Assembly: GCA_958350755.1 (NCBI GenBank)
Contig: CATWID010000051.1
Coordinates: 1-13,088, forward strand
Reading direction: 5' to 3'
DNA length: 13,088 nt
Origin: an uncultured Collinsella sp.
GTDB lineage: Bacteria > Actinomycetota > Coriobacteriia > Coriobacteriales > Coriobacteriaceae
Position 1 is the first letter of the stretch. The number at the start of each line of letters is the position of its first letter. The notes beneath the pieces were generated by a model. That model saw nothing but the letters and a program-made list of their open reading frames with translations, had not been told where the DNA came from and did not search any database. Positions 1-6,345 of the stretch are shown piece by piece. Both the position numbers and the translations under genes were made by a program.

Positions 1-2
1 AC

Positions 3-374
3 ATTCCGGACCTGGTGCCCGTCATCTCGGCCGTGGCCTCGCTGGCACAGGGCCGCACCTTTATCCGCGATTGCGCCCGTCTACGCATCAAGGAATCCGA
101 CCGTCTGGTCACCACCACCTGCGAGCTCACCGCGCTGGGCGCGCAGGTGCGCATTGCCGGCGATGACCTCATCATCAAGGGTGTCGATGCCTTCACCGGC
201 GGCGAGGTCGATTCGCACAACGACCATCGCATCGCCATGATGGCCGCTATCGCCGCGAGCCGCGCCACCGGCGAGGTCGTAATCCACGGCGCCGAGGCCG
301 TCAACAAGTCCTATCCCGATTTCTTCGACCACTACCGCCTGCTGGGCGGCAAGGTCACACTCGAGGAGGAATAG
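3..374 (+). CDS. aroA: 3-phosphoshikimate 1-carboxyvinyltransferase (EPSP synthase), C-terminal part
   Basis: This is the last ~123 codons of a gene whose start lies left of the window; the frame is open back to base 3. The enzyme joins phosphoenolpyruvate to shikimate-3-phosphate, the sixth shikimate-pathway step, in the cytoplasm. The fragment opens with IPD, matching the active-site Asp of the second EPSP synthase domain (Asp313 in E. coli, from memory). It then shows RLRIKESDRL (family motif with catalytic Glu/Arg), SHNDHRIAMM (substrate-binding Arg) and NKSYPDFF (PEP-site Lys). A GTG at 15 is in frame but falls inside the conserved domain, so it is not a real start. The stop (372-374) lies one base before the aroC ATG, and the aroC ribosome-binding site (GAGGAGGA) is inside the aroA 3' end, so the two are co-transcribed and probably translationally coupled. 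Identification is firm; only the N-terminal part is unseen. Confidence 0.96.
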   Translation: MPDLVPVISAVASLAQGRTFIRDCARLRIKESDRLVTTTCELTALGAQVRIAGDDLIIKGVDAFTGGEVDSHNDHRIAMMAAIAASRATGEVVIHGAEAVNKSYPDFFDHYRLLGGKVTLEEE

Positions 375-375
375 C

Positions 376-1473
376 ATGTCCTCGACCTTTGGCAACGTCT
401 TGCACTTAAGCATCTTCGGCCAGTCGCACTCCCCCGCCATCGGCTGCTCACTCGATGGCATCCCGGCGGGCATCGCCGTGGACCAGGAGCAGCTGCAGGC
501 CTTCCTTGACCGTCGCGCCCCCGGTCGCGACGAGACCGCGACCAAACGCCGCGAGGCCGACGACGCCCACATCATCGCCGGTGTGGTCGATGGACATACC
601 ACCGGCGCGCCCATCGCCGCGATTATCGAGAACACCAACACGCGCTCCAAGGATTACTCCGAGCTGCGCCGCAAGCCCCGCCCCGGACATGCGGACTTCC
701 CTGCGCGCGTGAAGTATCACAACATGCACGATGTCGCCGGTGGCGGGCACTTCTCCGGCCGCCTAACGGCACCCCTGTGCATCGCCGGCGGCATTGCGCT
801 GCAGGCACTCGAGGCCCGCGGCATTAAAGTAATGGCGCACGTCGCGCAGATCGGCGGCATCTCCGACCTGCCGATGGACGATATGGTCTATCGCGAGGCC
901 GACCGCAAAGCGATCCTAACGAACGATCTTCCTTGCATTGACGCCGCCGCAGCCGGCCGCATGCGCGAGGAGATCCTAGCCGCACGCGACGAACTCGACA
1001 GCATCGGCGGCATCGTGGAGTGCGGCATTTATGGGCTTCCCGCGGGCATCGGCGACCCCATGTTCGACGGCATCGAGAACCGCATCGCGCAAATCGCGTT
1101 TGGCATTCCCGCCGTAAAGGGCGTGGAGTTTGGCATGGGCTTTGCCGTGGCCGCCATGCGCGGCAGCGAGAACAATGATCCGTATCGCATCGATGCCGAG
1201 ACCGGCGAGATCGAGGTCGAGTCCAACAACGCCGGCGGCATCCTGGGCGGTATTTCGACCGGCGCGCCCGTCATGTGGCGCATGGCCGTAAAGCCGACGC
1301 CCTCGATTGGCCGCGAGCAGCAGACGGTGGACATGGACGCTATGGAAAATGCCGAGCTCTCGGTCCACGGCCGCCACGATCCCTGCATCGTCCCCCGAGC
1401 TGTCCCCGTAGCCGAAGCAGCCGCCGCCCTCGCCATCTGGGATGCCCTCCTCGAGGACGCCGCCCAGCTCTAA
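376..1473 (+). CDS. aroC: Chorismate synthase
   Basis: This 365-aa enzyme eliminates phosphate from EPSP to make chorismate, using reduced FMN as a non-consumed cofactor. The length is normal for the family. Visible motifs in order: GQSHS (15-19, with His18), RPGHAD (102-107, with His105), AGGGHFSGRLTA (121-132), the FMN/substrate loop SNNAGGILGGISTG (283-296), and RHDPCIVPRAVPVAEA (333-348). The two histidines used as general acids in the family are both present. The first signature is unusual: the common form is GESHG or GTSHG, here GQSHS. The ATG at 376 is preceded by GAGGAGGA at good spacing and starts one base after the aroA stop. A 53-base gap follows before pheA. No flavin reductase domain is fused, so the enzyme should be monofunctional and need an external reductant. 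Identification is firm. Confidence 0.97.
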   Translation: MSSTFGNVLHLSIFGQSHSPAIGCSLDGIPAGIAVDQEQLQAFLDRRAPGRDETATKRREADDAHIIAGVVDGHTTGAPIAAIIENTNTRSKDYSELRRKPRPGHADFPARVKYHNMHDVAGGGHFSGRLTAPLCIAGGIALQALEARGIKVMAHVAQIGGISDLPMDDMVYREADRKAILTNDLPCIDAAAAGRMREEILAARDELDSIGGIVECGIYGLPAGIGDPMFDGIENRIAQIAFGIPAVKGVEFGMGFAVAAMRGSENNDPYRIDAETGEIEVESNNAGGILGGISTGAPVMWRMAVKPTPSIGREQQTVDMDAMENAELSVHGRHDPCIVPRAVPVAEAAAALAIWDALLEDAAQL

Positions 1474-1526
1474 CCCGACTCACCTGGGTTGCCTGTCAAC
1501 TCAGCCGTTACGCGAAAGGGACCTCC

Positions 1527-2672
1527 ATGGACCTTGCTGACATCCGCCAGGCCATCGATGGCATCGACACCACGCTCCTCAACAGTTTTGTCGAGCGCAT
1601 GGACATTGCCACCGAGGTCGCCAAGTCTAAAATCGAGATGGGCAAGGCCGTCTTCGACCCCGCCCGCGAGCGCTCCAAACTCAACAACCTCGCCAGCCGC
1701 GCGCCCGAGCGCTACGAGGCGCAGACCATCACCCTGTTCCGTCTCCTCATGAGCATGAGCAAGGCCGAGCAGCAGCGATACATCAACGAGCTCAAGGGCA
1801 TCACCGTCTCGCAAAAGGCCCACGCCACGGCTGCAGCCTCCGACACGGCCTTCCCTCAAACGGCCACCGTTGCCTGCCAGGGCGTTGAGGGCGCTTACAG
1901 TCAAATCGCCGCGTGCAAACTCTTCGACGTGCCCGACATCGCGTTTTTCGAGACCTTCGAAGGCGTTATGCGCGCCGTACGCGACGGCTTCTGCGAGTTT
2001 GGCGTGCTGCCCATCGAGAACTCCACCGCCGGCTCGGTCAACGCTGTCTACGACCTGCTCGCCCAGTTCGACTTCCACATCGTGCGCTCGCTGCGCCTCA
2101 AGATCGACCACAACTTGCTCGTCAAGCCCGGCACCAAGCCCGCGGACATACGCGAGGTCTACAGCCACGGTCAGGCCATCGCGCAGTGCGCCGGCTTTAT
2201 CGAGGCCCACGGTCTGCACGCCACCAAGTACCCCAACACGGCTATGTCGGCCGAGATGGTCGCCAGCTCCAAGCGTACCGACGTTGCCGCCATCGCCTCG
2301 CGCAGCTGCGCCGCACTCTACGGCCTGGAGGTGCTGGAGCCCAACATTCAGGACTCGGACAACAACTACACGCGCTTCGTCGTCATCAGCCGCGAGCCGC
2401 GCGTCTACCCCGGCGCCAACCGCACCTCACTCATGATTACCACGGCCAACGAGCCGGGCGCGCTCTATCGCGTGCTCGAGCGCTTCTACGCGCTCAATAT
2501 CAACCTCATCAAGCTCGAGAGCCGCCCCATCCCCGGTCGCGACTTTGAGTTTATGTTCTACTTTGACCTGGACTGCCCCTTTGGCAGCAAGGCTCTCGAC
2601 GACCTGCTCGATTCCATCGACGACGTGTGCGAGAGCTTTACCTACTTTGGCAGCTACACGGAGGTGCTCTAG
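1527..2672 (+). CDS. pheA: Bifunctional chorismate mutase / prephenate dehydratase (P-protein) with ACT domain
   Basis: This 381-aa protein converts chorismate to prephenate and then to phenylpyruvate, the phenylalanine branch. Residues ~1-90 are an AroQ-type chorismate mutase helix bundle; by eye Arg7, Arg24, Lys35, Asp44 and Arg47 match E. coli P-protein active-site residues. Residues ~113-290 are prephenate dehydratase: VACQGVEGAYSQ, IENS (163-166), SHGQA (213-217, usually SHPQA) and the catalytic TRF (282-284). Residues ~300-375 are an ACT domain with GALYRVL (311-317) and ESRP (331-334), the Phe-binding motifs, so feedback inhibition by phenylalanine is expected. The frame is open far upstream into aroC, but the ATG at 1527 is preceded by GAAAGGGA, begins the mutase homology, and clears aroC. 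Its stop abuts the next ATG with no gap. A separate TyrA is not in the window. Confidence 0.96.
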   Translation: MDLADIRQAIDGIDTTLLNSFVERMDIATEVAKSKIEMGKAVFDPARERSKLNNLASRAPERYEAQTITLFRLLMSMSKAEQQRYINELKGITVSQKAHATAAASDTAFPQTATVACQGVEGAYSQIAACKLFDVPDIAFFETFEGVMRAVRDGFCEFGVLPIENSTAGSVNAVYDLLAQFDFHIVRSLRLKIDHNLLVKPGTKPADIREVYSHGQAIAQCAGFIEAHGLHATKYPNTAMSAEMVASSKRTDVAAIASRSCAALYGLEVLEPNIQDSDNNYTRFVVISREPRVYPGANRTSLMITTANEPGALYRVLERFYALNINLIKLESRPIPGRDFEFMFYFDLDCPFGSKALDDLLDSIDDVCESFTYFGSYTEVL

Positions 2673-3911
2673 ATGACCGATACCGCCGCAACCCGCCCCT
2701 ACGGCGTGCTAGGCCGCGTGCTGGGCCACAGCTACACCCCGACCATCTACAAAGAACTCGCGGGGCTCGAGTACGTACGATTTGAGCGCGAGCCCGAGGA
2801 TCTTGAGGCCTTTATGACAGGCGACGAATGGGAGGGCACCAACGTGACCATCCCCTACAAGCGCGCCGTCATGGACTACCTGGACGAGCTGAGCCCACTC
2901 GCCGAGCGCATGGGAAACGTCAACACCATCACACGCCTGTCTGACGGCCGCTTGCGCGGCGACAACACCGACTACTTCGGCTTTCAGTGCCTGGTCGAGG
3001 AGCTGGGCGTAGAGGTCGCCGGCAAGAAGGTCCTCGTGCTCGGAGCCACCGGCGGTGCCGGCACCACGGCAAGTATGGTGCTCGGCGATCTGGGCGCCAC
3101 CGTCGTGCCGGTGGGCCGCACGAGCGAGGTCAACTACGCCAACATCGCGCAGCAGTCCGAAGCCGCGCTGCTCGTCAACTGCACGCCTGCCGGAATGTAC
3201 CCCCACTGCCCCGACGCCCCCTGCACGCTCGAAGGACTCGATGCGCTCGAAGGCGTTATCGACATTGTCTACAACCCCGCTCGCACGGGACTCATGCTCG
3301 AGGCCGAGCGCCGCGGCATCCCCTGCATCGGCGGCTTGCTGATGCTCGTGGCCCAAGCGGCACAGGCCGTCGAGCGCTATACCGGCAAGGTCACCCCGCG
3401 CGAGCGCATCCTGGACGTGACGGAACGCTTGTCACGCCGCGAGCAGAACATCGCCCTGATCGGCATGCCGGGCTCGGGCAAAACCCGCGTGGGTGAGCAG
3501 ATCGCCCTGCTCACCGGCCGCGAGCACATCGACTTGGACCGCGCCCTCGAGGAGCGTCTGGGCATGCCTTGCGCCGACTTTATCGTCGAGCGCGGCGAGG
3601 CGGCCTTCCGCGAGCAGGAGACGGCGGCCCTGGCCGACATCTCCAAGCGCAGCGGCCTGGTACTTTCCACCGGCGGCGGCGTCGTCACGCGAGACGAGAA
3701 CCACCCGCTGCTGCACCAGAACAGCCAGATTGTGATGCTCAACCGCAAGCTCGACGAACTCGCCCACAAGGGTCGCCCCATCACCGCCCGCGATGGCATC
3801 GATAAGCTCGCCGAGCAGCGCATGCCGCGCTACCGCGCCTGGGCCGACTACATCATCGACTCACGCGACTGCGCCGCCAAAACCGCGGCCGCCATCGTCG
3901 AGACCCTCTAA
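2673..3911 (+). CDS. aroE-aroK: Shikimate dehydrogenase - shikimate kinase fusion protein
   Basis: This 412-aa fusion carries two consecutive shikimate-pathway steps. Residues ~1-248 are shikimate dehydrogenase, which reduces 3-dehydroshikimate with NADPH: GHSYTP (substrate Ser region), NVTIPYK (57-63, catalytic Lys63), GNVNTI (81-86), GDNTD (96-100, catalytic Asp100) and the nucleotide loop GATGGAGTTA (124-133). Residues ~258-412 are shikimate kinase: Walker A GMPGSGKT (264-271), DLD (287-289), FREQE (312-316), GGG (334-336) and GRP of the lid (367-369). All key residues of both enzymes appear intact, so both halves should be active. The linker is only about ten residues. The ATG follows the pheA stop directly, and its ribosome-binding sequence must lie inside the pheA 3' end, implying coupling. 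Shikimate would pass from the first domain to the second; channelling is an inference. Confidence 0.95.
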   Translation: MTDTAATRPYGVLGRVLGHSYTPTIYKELAGLEYVRFEREPEDLEAFMTGDEWEGTNVTIPYKRAVMDYLDELSPLAERMGNVNTITRLSDGRLRGDNTDYFGFQCLVEELGVEVAGKKVLVLGATGGAGTTASMVLGDLGATVVPVGRTSEVNYANIAQQSEAALLVNCTPAGMYPHCPDAPCTLEGLDALEGVIDIVYNPARTGLMLEAERRGIPCIGGLLMLVAQAAQAVERYTGKVTPRERILDVTERLSRREQNIALIGMPGSGKTRVGEQIALLTGREHIDLDRALEERLGMPCADFIVERGEAAFREQETAALADISKRSGLVLSTGGGVVTRDENHPLLHQNSQIVMLNRKLDELAHKGRPITARDGIDKLAEQRMPRYRAWADYIIDSRDCAAKTAAAIVETL

Positions 3912-3948
3912 CCTGCCAAAAAGGGACAGGTTTATTTTGGCAGGTTTT
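3910..3948 (+). repeat. 12-bp inverted repeat after aroE-aroK, possible terminator or REP-like unit
   Basis: Bases 3910-3921 and 3935-3946 are perfect reverse complements (arms AACCTGCCAAAA and TTTTGGCAGGTT) around a 13-base loop. The hairpin starts within the aroE-aroK stop codon. The 3' arm runs into TTTTAT, so it could act as a weak intrinsic terminator or as a processing or attenuation point before aroQ. The loop and inner arm carry a GGGACAGGTTTATTTTGG-type sequence that I recall as a dispersed palindromic repeat in various bacterial genomes; this is memory, not a search result. The inner stem is A/T-rich, so termination is probably partial. Confidence 0.5.
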
Positions 3949-4010
3949 ATCTGGGCAAACGCCGAAGATCGCAAGACCAGCCACGCCAACCAACTGCAAA
4001 GGAAGCAACC

Positions 4011-4448
4011 ATGAAGGCACTCGTCATCAACGGCCCCAACCTCAACATGCTCGGCATTCGCGAGCCGGGCATCTATGGCAGCGACAACTACGACCGCTTA
4101 GTGCAGATCTGCCAGGAAGCGGGTGCTGCACAGGGCTTCGACGAGGTCGAGGTCTTCCAGTCTAACCACGAGGGCAGCATCGTCGACAAGATCCAGGAGG
4201 CCTACGGCAAGGTCGACGGCATCGTCATCAACCCGGCGGCTTACACGCACACGAGCGTGGCGATCCTCGACGCCCTCAAGGCCGTCGCCATCCCTGCCGT
4301 TGAGGTGCACATCAGCGCCGTAGAGACGCGCGAGGACTTCCGCCAGGTAAGCTACGCCCGCCTGGCCTGCTTCGCCACCATCACCGGCGAAGGCCTCCAA
4401 GGCTACGCCCACGCGTTGGAGCTGCTGAAAGAGCGTCTCGAAAAGTAG
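4011..4448 (+). CDS. aroQ: Type II 3-dehydroquinate dehydratase
   Basis: This 145-aa enzyme dehydrates 3-dehydroquinate to 3-dehydroshikimate, the third shikimate step and the substrate supply for the fused dehydrogenase upstream. The length is typical of the small dodecameric type II family. Visible motifs: NGPNLNMLG (7-15), the flexible loop with Arg17 and catalytic Tyr22 (REPGIYG), FQSNHEG (49-55), NPAAYTHTS (74-82), catalytic His100 in EVHIS, FRQVSY (110-115) and GLQGY (128-132). Odd point: the substrate-binding segment normally reading H-[LI]-S-N-x-x-x-R-E here reads HISAVETRE, with Ala103 where Asn is usual. The ATG is preceded by AAAGGAAG at good spacing. It lies 99 bases after aroE-aroK, past a hairpin, so it may be in the same transcript or have separate expression. 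It is followed by a strong terminator. Confidence 0.95.
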   Translation: MKALVINGPNLNMLGIREPGIYGSDNYDRLVQICQEAGAAQGFDEVEVFQSNHEGSIVDKIQEAYGKVDGIVINPAAYTHTSVAILDALKAVAIPAVEVHISAVETREDFRQVSYARLACFATITGEGLQGYAHALELLKERLEK

Positions 4449-4493
4449 CCTCGCGAGCAAATCCATCAACGCGATTCATACGCTAATAATGCC

Positions 4494-4535
4494 AGTGCCG
4501 CCAGCAGCAACCTCGCTACTGGCGGCACTTTATTA
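4494..4535 (+). terminator. Intrinsic terminator after aroQ
   Basis: Perfect 11-bp arms at 4494-4504 (AGTGCCGCCAG) and 4519-4529 (CTGGCGGCACT) surround a 14-base loop, followed by TTTATTA. It should end the aro transcript about 45 bases past aroQ. The U-tract is interrupted, so it is moderate rather than ideal. The 3' arm lies about where the -35 region of the next promoter would fall. Confidence 0.7.
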
Positions 4536-4541
4536 CTGGCA

Positions 4542-4547
4542 TATAAT
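4542..4547 (+). promoter_or_regulatory. Candidate -10 box (TATAAT) for the two-gene DUF4869/ATPase unit
   Basis: A perfect TATAAT lies 31 bases upstream of the ATG at 4579. At the usual 17-base spacing the -35 region falls in the terminator's 3' arm (around CTGGCG) and does not resemble TTGACA, and there is no TGn extension. The promoter is therefore either weak, activator-dependent, or read by another sigma factor. Position between a terminator and a new gene supports it. Confidence 0.5.
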
Positions 4548-4578
4548 CATTGCAGTCACACAACGTCTGGAGACGCAC

Positions 4579-5028
4579 ATGCTGAGCATTCACCTGGGGG
4601 ATTACCCCGGTTCCATCTACGATACCGAAACCTATTTTAGGAACTCATACTTGGACTCATGGTTCGAAGACCCTATGGCCGCACAGATTATTAAAAGCGT
4701 GGACGGATCAGAGCTCATCGGTCCCCACAACATCGTAAGCAAGCAGCTGGGCTCAATCACCCCACTCGAACTGTCCGGCGGCGTTAAGACGCTGCTGCTG
4801 GTGCGCAATCTCCCAAACATGGTGTTCAATGCATCCACTTGCGGAGATAACTGCGCTCGCTGGCTGCTCAAAATTGGCAAAGAGCAGGATGTGCTGGTGA
4901 CCCTTTACCACATCATGAAGTTCCCCTGGAAGAACTTTGAAATCCGCATTGAAAACGATGACCGCATCGTCAGAAACATGCAGGAGTTTGTCGGCGCCAC
5001 GAATGACTTTTTGGATGTTGATGAGTAA
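4579..5028 (+). CDS. DUF4869-like protein of unknown function
   Basis: This is a 149-aa soluble protein, acidic at its C terminus, with no signal peptide or membrane segment. It resembles, from memory, the DUF4869 family of gut Firmicutes, with the characteristic stretches YFRNSYLDSWFED (19-31), IIKSVDGSE, LSGGVKTLLL (~65-74) and FNASTCGDNCARWLL. No catalytic motif is recognised; two Cys in ASTCGDNC could bind metal or form a disulphide, but this is a guess. The ATG at 4579 is preceded by GGAGA at five bases; an in-frame ATG at 4489 lies inside the terminator and upstream of the TATAAT box, so it is rejected. The stop overlaps the next gene's start (TAATG), so the two products are translationally coupled and probably act together. 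Base composition is less GC-rich than the aro genes. Function unknown. Confidence 0.8.
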   Translation: MLSIHLGDYPGSIYDTETYFRNSYLDSWFEDPMAAQIIKSVDGSELIGPHNIVSKQLGSITPLELSGGVKTLLLVRNLPNMVFNASTCGDNCARWLLKIGKEQDVLVTLYHIMKFPWKNFEIRIENDDRIVRNMQEFVGATNDFLDVDE

Positions 5029-6026
5029 TGAAGGGAACGCATACCGTTGTCGTAGAGCGTGCAAAGGTCAAATACACACTCACCTTTAAACGCAACATTT
5101 CCTTCATTCGCGGTAACAGCGGCACGGGCAAAACGACGCTCATCTCGATGATTCGCGACTACAACGACCGAGGACCGGAAAGCGGCGTTACACTCAGCTG
5201 CGACGCGCCATGCGAAACGCTTTCCGGCAGACGCTGGGAGCGCGAGCTGTCGATCATCGAAGATTCGATCGTCTTTCTAGATGAGGGCAACGAGTTTATC
5301 TACTCAAAGGACTTCGCCAAAGCCATCAACGGATCGTCCAACTATTTTGTTCTGATATCTCGTCGCGACGCCAACGAACCCCCCTACAGCGTCGACGAGA
5401 TCCTAAAGCTAGTCAACACCACAAGCAAGACAATTAATGGCCGCAAGAGCGACAGACGCTTCTACTCGGTGACTAAACCGCTATATGACCACACGGCAAG
5501 CATGCTGTATCAGGACCTTAACGTAGGGTTCGACAATCCTGACGCCGTAATTGTCGAGGATAGCAAGTCTGGCTATCAATTCTATAGCACCCTTTGCAAC
5601 CGACTGGGAATCCCCTGCTATACCGCCACCGGCGTAGCGAACCTAAAACGAACGATTCACGAATGTCCCGAGCAAAACATCCTTGCCATAGGAGACGGCG
5701 CAGCGTTTGGTCCCTACATCGAAAAGGTGCTCGGACAGCGCGTTTACAAGAACGTTCGCTTGTTCCTCCCTGAATCATTTGAGTGGACGCTTTTGCGATC
5801 TGGCCTCATCCCCAACAACGACATTCCAAAAATCCTCAAGGACCCTTCGAGCTATATCGAAAGCCGCGACTACCTGAGCTGGGAGCGGTTCTTCACCGAC
5901 GTATTGATCAAGTACTCTGCAGACACTCGCTACGTCTACAGAAAGGCACGGCTCAACGAGCAGTACCTAAAGCCGCAGGCGATGGATGCAGTTGCGAGCG
6001 TCTTGCCCGAGTGTCTGAAGGCATAA
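5028..6026 (+). CDS. P-loop ATPase with possible TOPRIM-like C-terminal half, unknown function
   Basis: This 332-aa cytoplasmic protein has Walker A GNSGTGKTT (29-37) directly after a short beta-rich N terminus, and Walker B DSIVFLDE (79-86). Only about 45 residues separate the two, so the ATPase core is minimal, with no ABC signature or large coiled-coil insert. A SNYFVLISRRD strand (104-114) follows like a sensor region. The second half has DAVIVEDSKSGYQFY (172-186), with Glu177 after a hydrophobic strand, then NILAIGDGAAFG (217-228, Asp223) and RLFLPESFEW (244-253). This order of acidic residues after beta strands is reminiscent of TOPRIM folds joined to OLD-type ATPases, though the second TOPRIM Asp-x-Asp is not clear. 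The start overlaps the preceding DUF4869-like stop by one base. I do not recognise a named function; a defence, toxin or nucleic-acid role is only inference. Confidence 0.75.
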   Translation: MKGTHTVVVERAKVKYTLTFKRNISFIRGNSGTGKTTLISMIRDYNDRGPESGVTLSCDAPCETLSGRRWERELSIIEDSIVFLDEGNEFIYSKDFAKAINGSSNYFVLISRRDANEPPYSVDEILKLVNTTSKTINGRKSDRRFYSVTKPLYDHTASMLYQDLNVGFDNPDAVIVEDSKSGYQFYSTLCNRLGIPCYTATGVANLKRTIHECPEQNILAIGDGAAFGPYIEKVLGQRVYKNVRLFLPESFEWTLLRSGLIPNNDIPKILKDPSSYIESRDYLSWERFFTDVLIKYSADTRYVYRKARLNEQYLKPQAMDAVASVLPECLKA

Positions 6027-6066
6027 TGGCAGTGGGGAGGACCAACTTGGTCCTCCCCACTGCCAT
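6026..6066. repeat. Perfect 20-bp inverted repeat with 1-base centre
   Basis: Bases 6026-6045 and 6047-6066 are exact reverse complements around a single C at 6046, beginning on the last base of the ATPase stop codon. As RNA it would fold into a very stable GC-rich hairpin. No U-run follows on either strand, so it is not a textbook intrinsic terminator, but it could still stop or protect the 3' end of the two-gene transcript. It also marks the edge of the acyltransferase remnant. Confidence 0.85.
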
Positions 6067-6345
6067 GGAAACCCAGCACACGCAATAGCTGCCGGCAAGA
6101 GCGGCAACTGTCGCAACCACAAACCCATCCACGCGGCGGCTCGAAAGCTCAAGCCCACTCAGCGCGGCAAGGACAAGCCAAGTGACACCGGCTCCAATAA
6201 ACAGCAGGGGCTTGCTCACGCTCGGCTCGAGCCCCCCTTGGCGCGCCGTATAGCCAATCCACATCAGCAGCACAACAGCAGCTCGCGCCACGGCTTCGGC
6301 CTAAACGTATACCCGGCAAGAATAAAGAACACCTGCATGTGAAAA
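6061..6345 (-). pseudogene. Remnant of an acyltransferase-3 family membrane protein
   Basis: This 317-base stretch between the palindrome and the tRNA has no intact gene, but its minus strand reads like pieces of an AT3 integral-membrane O-acyltransferase. From about 6347 down, one frame gives FFHMQVFFILAGYTFRPKP, matching the family's N-terminal FHM..FF..SGY motif, and stops at a TGA soon after. A second frame, from about 6300 down, gives LLMWIGYTARQ, a hydrophobic stretch LLFIGAGVTWLVLAALSG, then ALAGSYCVCWVSM, which resembles the last membrane segments of the family. Around 200 residues of a normal ~330-aa protein are missing between them and the frame changes, so this is a deletion-derived relic. 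Homology ends at the palindrome. It starts right after the tRNA terminator with no promoter or start of its own. The family call rests on by-eye motif recognition. Confidence 0.45.

Noticed and set aside
1275..1526. N-terminal extension of pheA by 84 codons into aroC
   Set aside because: The extension reads Arg/Pro-rich out-of-frame aroC sequence, and the ATG at 1527 has its own ribosome-binding site and begins the mutase domain.
1470..2219. Long minus-strand open frame antisense to pheA
   Set aside because: It is a shadow of GC-rich codon use opposite pheA, has no ribosome-binding site or recognisable domain, and pheA is unmistakable.
2709..3356. Long minus-strand open frame antisense to aroE-aroK
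   Set aside because: It has low-complexity Ala/Gly/Val composition typical of antisense shadows and no family motifs, and overlaps a firm gene.
5953..6291. A 112-aa minus-strand membrane protein gene
   Set aside because: Its C-terminal third runs through the palindrome and antisense to the ATPase gene, and its GTG start lies mid-domain with a stop just upstream, so it is better read as part of an acyltransferase relic.
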